A DNA stretch of 64,000 bases from Prionace glauca (lineage: Eukaryota; Chordata; Chondrichthyes; Carcharhiniformes; Carcharhinidae), in NCBI GenBank assembly GCA_037974335.1, contig CM075760.1, forward strand, positions 52,364,046 through 52,428,045, read 5' to 3'. Below are positions 62,601-64,000 of the stretch, piece after piece. Positions within the stretch are counted from its first letter, which is position 1, and every line of letters begins with the position of its first letter. The notes beneath the pieces were generated by a model that was not told the DNA's origin, did not search any database, and saw only the letters and a list, made by a program, of their open reading frames with translations. The position numbers and the translations under genes were made by a program.

Positions 62601-63580
62601 CACAATCTCTCAGTACCATCCAAACACAACAAGTCCGTTGTAAACCAGAGAGTATAAAAGATTGGGACAGTTCCCTCCCTGTGTGTTTCTCTCTGTCTCT
62701 CTATCCCACTCCCATTCAGATCTCACTGCCTCTGATATTAAACATTAAATCTGGATCAGGGTCAGAAACAGACACAACTCACCCCCCCCAGCCCGCCCCC
62801 GGGGGTGAAGCTGGGGGACAGACCTCAGTCAGCCCTCCCTCTGGAAGATGCTCTTCTCCCTCGTCCCGCTCACACACATTCCCGTCCTTCGGATCCTCGA
62901 CATGTCACCAGCTTTCAAAATTCCTCAGGGAGAAAAAGAGAGAGAAATTGGTTATAAAGAGAGAGGGAAAAAACTACACACAAACACAAGGTCATTTTCA
63001 GAATAAAACACACAAACTCTCACAGTGAGGAGTTCCAGCATTTCCATTCAAATCCATTCAGCATCCTGTCCACACAAGCAAAGTGCAGGTTAAAAAGCAG
63101 ATTGAGACACACACACACACACACACTGAATCAGAGTGGGAATGTGTTCAGTACAGGGGGATTATTGGTGTGGGGACTGACAGCTCTCAGACTCCCATTT
63201 ATCCTGAGTGAGCTGGATACAAACCCACCCCCTGAGTCTCTGACATGTTTGCAATGTCTGTCTCTCTAATGAGATGCTAATTTCCCCCCACCCCACAACC
63301 CCAGGGGAGTTTGGGGCAATGTCAGACTGACTCTTGATGTGTTAATGCAGGGGTGGAAATGAAGTCTGTCACCCCCTGTCTTTAGATTAGTTTCAAATTG
63401 TATTTCTTCCCCCCCGTCCCCCCCACCAGGTCGCGTTGGTCCATTTCAAACACCCCCCACCTCCCTCACCACCTTCCCCACACACCAGCCCCGAAAATCC
63501 TTGTAGCCGGTCCCCACAACCCCAGCGAGTGGAGTGGGGGGGGGGGGGAATGGGGAGGGTGTGAGTGAGTGGATTGGAGA
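62600..63580. other. No gene recognised
   Basis: Mixed-composition sequence with an (AC)n run at 63108-63126, purine-rich patches and a poly(G) run near 63535. Apart from the diverged partner of the 62054-62155 candidate exon, nothing is supported. Confidence 0.4.
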
Positions 63581-63582
63581 TT

Positions 63583-63586
63583 GTGC

Positions 63587-63619
<33 letters not shown>

Positions 63620-63622
63620 TGT
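63583..63622 (+). repeat. (GT)n microsatellite
   Basis: Uninterrupted GT dinucleotides. The remaining bases to 64000 show no recognisable feature. Confidence 0.95.
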
Positions 63623-64000
63623 CTATCCACCACCCCCCTCTCTCTCTGCTCACACTTCCTGCCCCCACCCTGCTGAAGACAGGGAATGAATGGGAGTTGA
63701 ACACAGCCCCCATTTCCAAAGGACTGGCCCCCTCTCTCAGACCAGTTCTGTCCACTCAGCTCTCCCCTATCAATTGGGGGGAAAAATAGTTTTATTTCTC
63801 TCCCTGTGAGATATGGAGTCACTAATTACTAAATCCAGGCAAAAGCACATCCCATTCTTATCCCGGGATCTTCAATGGGATTTTACACTGAAATCCTCGG
63901 ACATCAGTTCCTTCGATTAAACATTTCCCATTCATTCATTTGGATTCAATTCAAACTGGCCAGTATATTCCCACCAGCTACTTTCTGTTAACTCTCCCTT

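Overview
The window looks like vertebrate nuclear DNA from a cartilaginous fish, most likely a shark. The evidence is spliced GPR139-like chemoreceptor-type GPCR exons, an immunoglobulin heavy-chain constant-domain fragment, eukaryotic tRNA and U2 snRNA sequences, and many tRNA-headed SINEs and CR1-like LINE 3' ends of the kind that fill elasmobranch genomes. Coding content is very low. Most long open frames are by-products of tandem repeats whose period is a multiple of three, or of CT/GT microsatellites.

Region by region. 1-8.3 kb: two divergently transcribed GPR139-like receptor genes lie in the arms of an inverted duplication. The left gene has a recognisable exon 1 (4116-4200) and exon 2 (1189-2096). 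The right gene shows only exon 2 (6493-7394). 8.3-11.5 kb: a nest of four retroelements, a Ty3/gypsy fossil split by a plus-strand LINE, itself split by a minus-strand LINE, itself split by a SINE, with 6-bp target duplications for two of the steps. 11.5-13.5 kb: a 52-bp minisatellite and a G-rich minisatellite. 13.5-18.4 kb: LINE, SINE and Penelope-like pieces, including a Penelope insertion with hammerhead-ribozyme-like cores in inverted arms and a 12-14 bp target duplication, then a CpG-rich promoter-like stretch (17.38-17.83 kb). 19-34 kb: three arrays of one 52-bp satellite, LINE/SINE composites, a duplicated promoter-like block and a loose cluster of tRNA genes (Arg, a Gln-like gene with anticodon UUA, a Glu relic, Gly, Asn, Glu). 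34-39 kb: a 1.6-kb TCTGTG microsatellite, a probable terminal exon with polyadenylation signal, and a LINE with its RT domain. 39-48 kb: a second, rearranged copy of the 19-29 kb material, containing a U2 snRNA sequence split by a hairpin-rich insertion, an orphan exon 1 of a third GPR139-like receptor and a truncated immunoglobulin domain. 48.7-52.5 kb: over 3 kb of poly-C-rich satellite. 52.5-64 kb: a 2.2-kb tandem duplication, three arrays of a 121-bp satellite, microsatellites and one small candidate exon.

How the parts relate. The functional candidates are the two GPCR genes (membrane receptors, probably sensory or neuroendocrine by family) and the tRNA genes. The rest records duplication and retrotransposition. 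Nested insertions and insertions present in only one copy of a duplication give relative ages. I see no coherent new multi-gene system. The most unusual items are the U2/hairpin element, the UUA-anticodon tRNA, the hammerhead-bearing Penelope arms, the 14-residue repeat open in frame with a GPCR first exon, and the satellite block.
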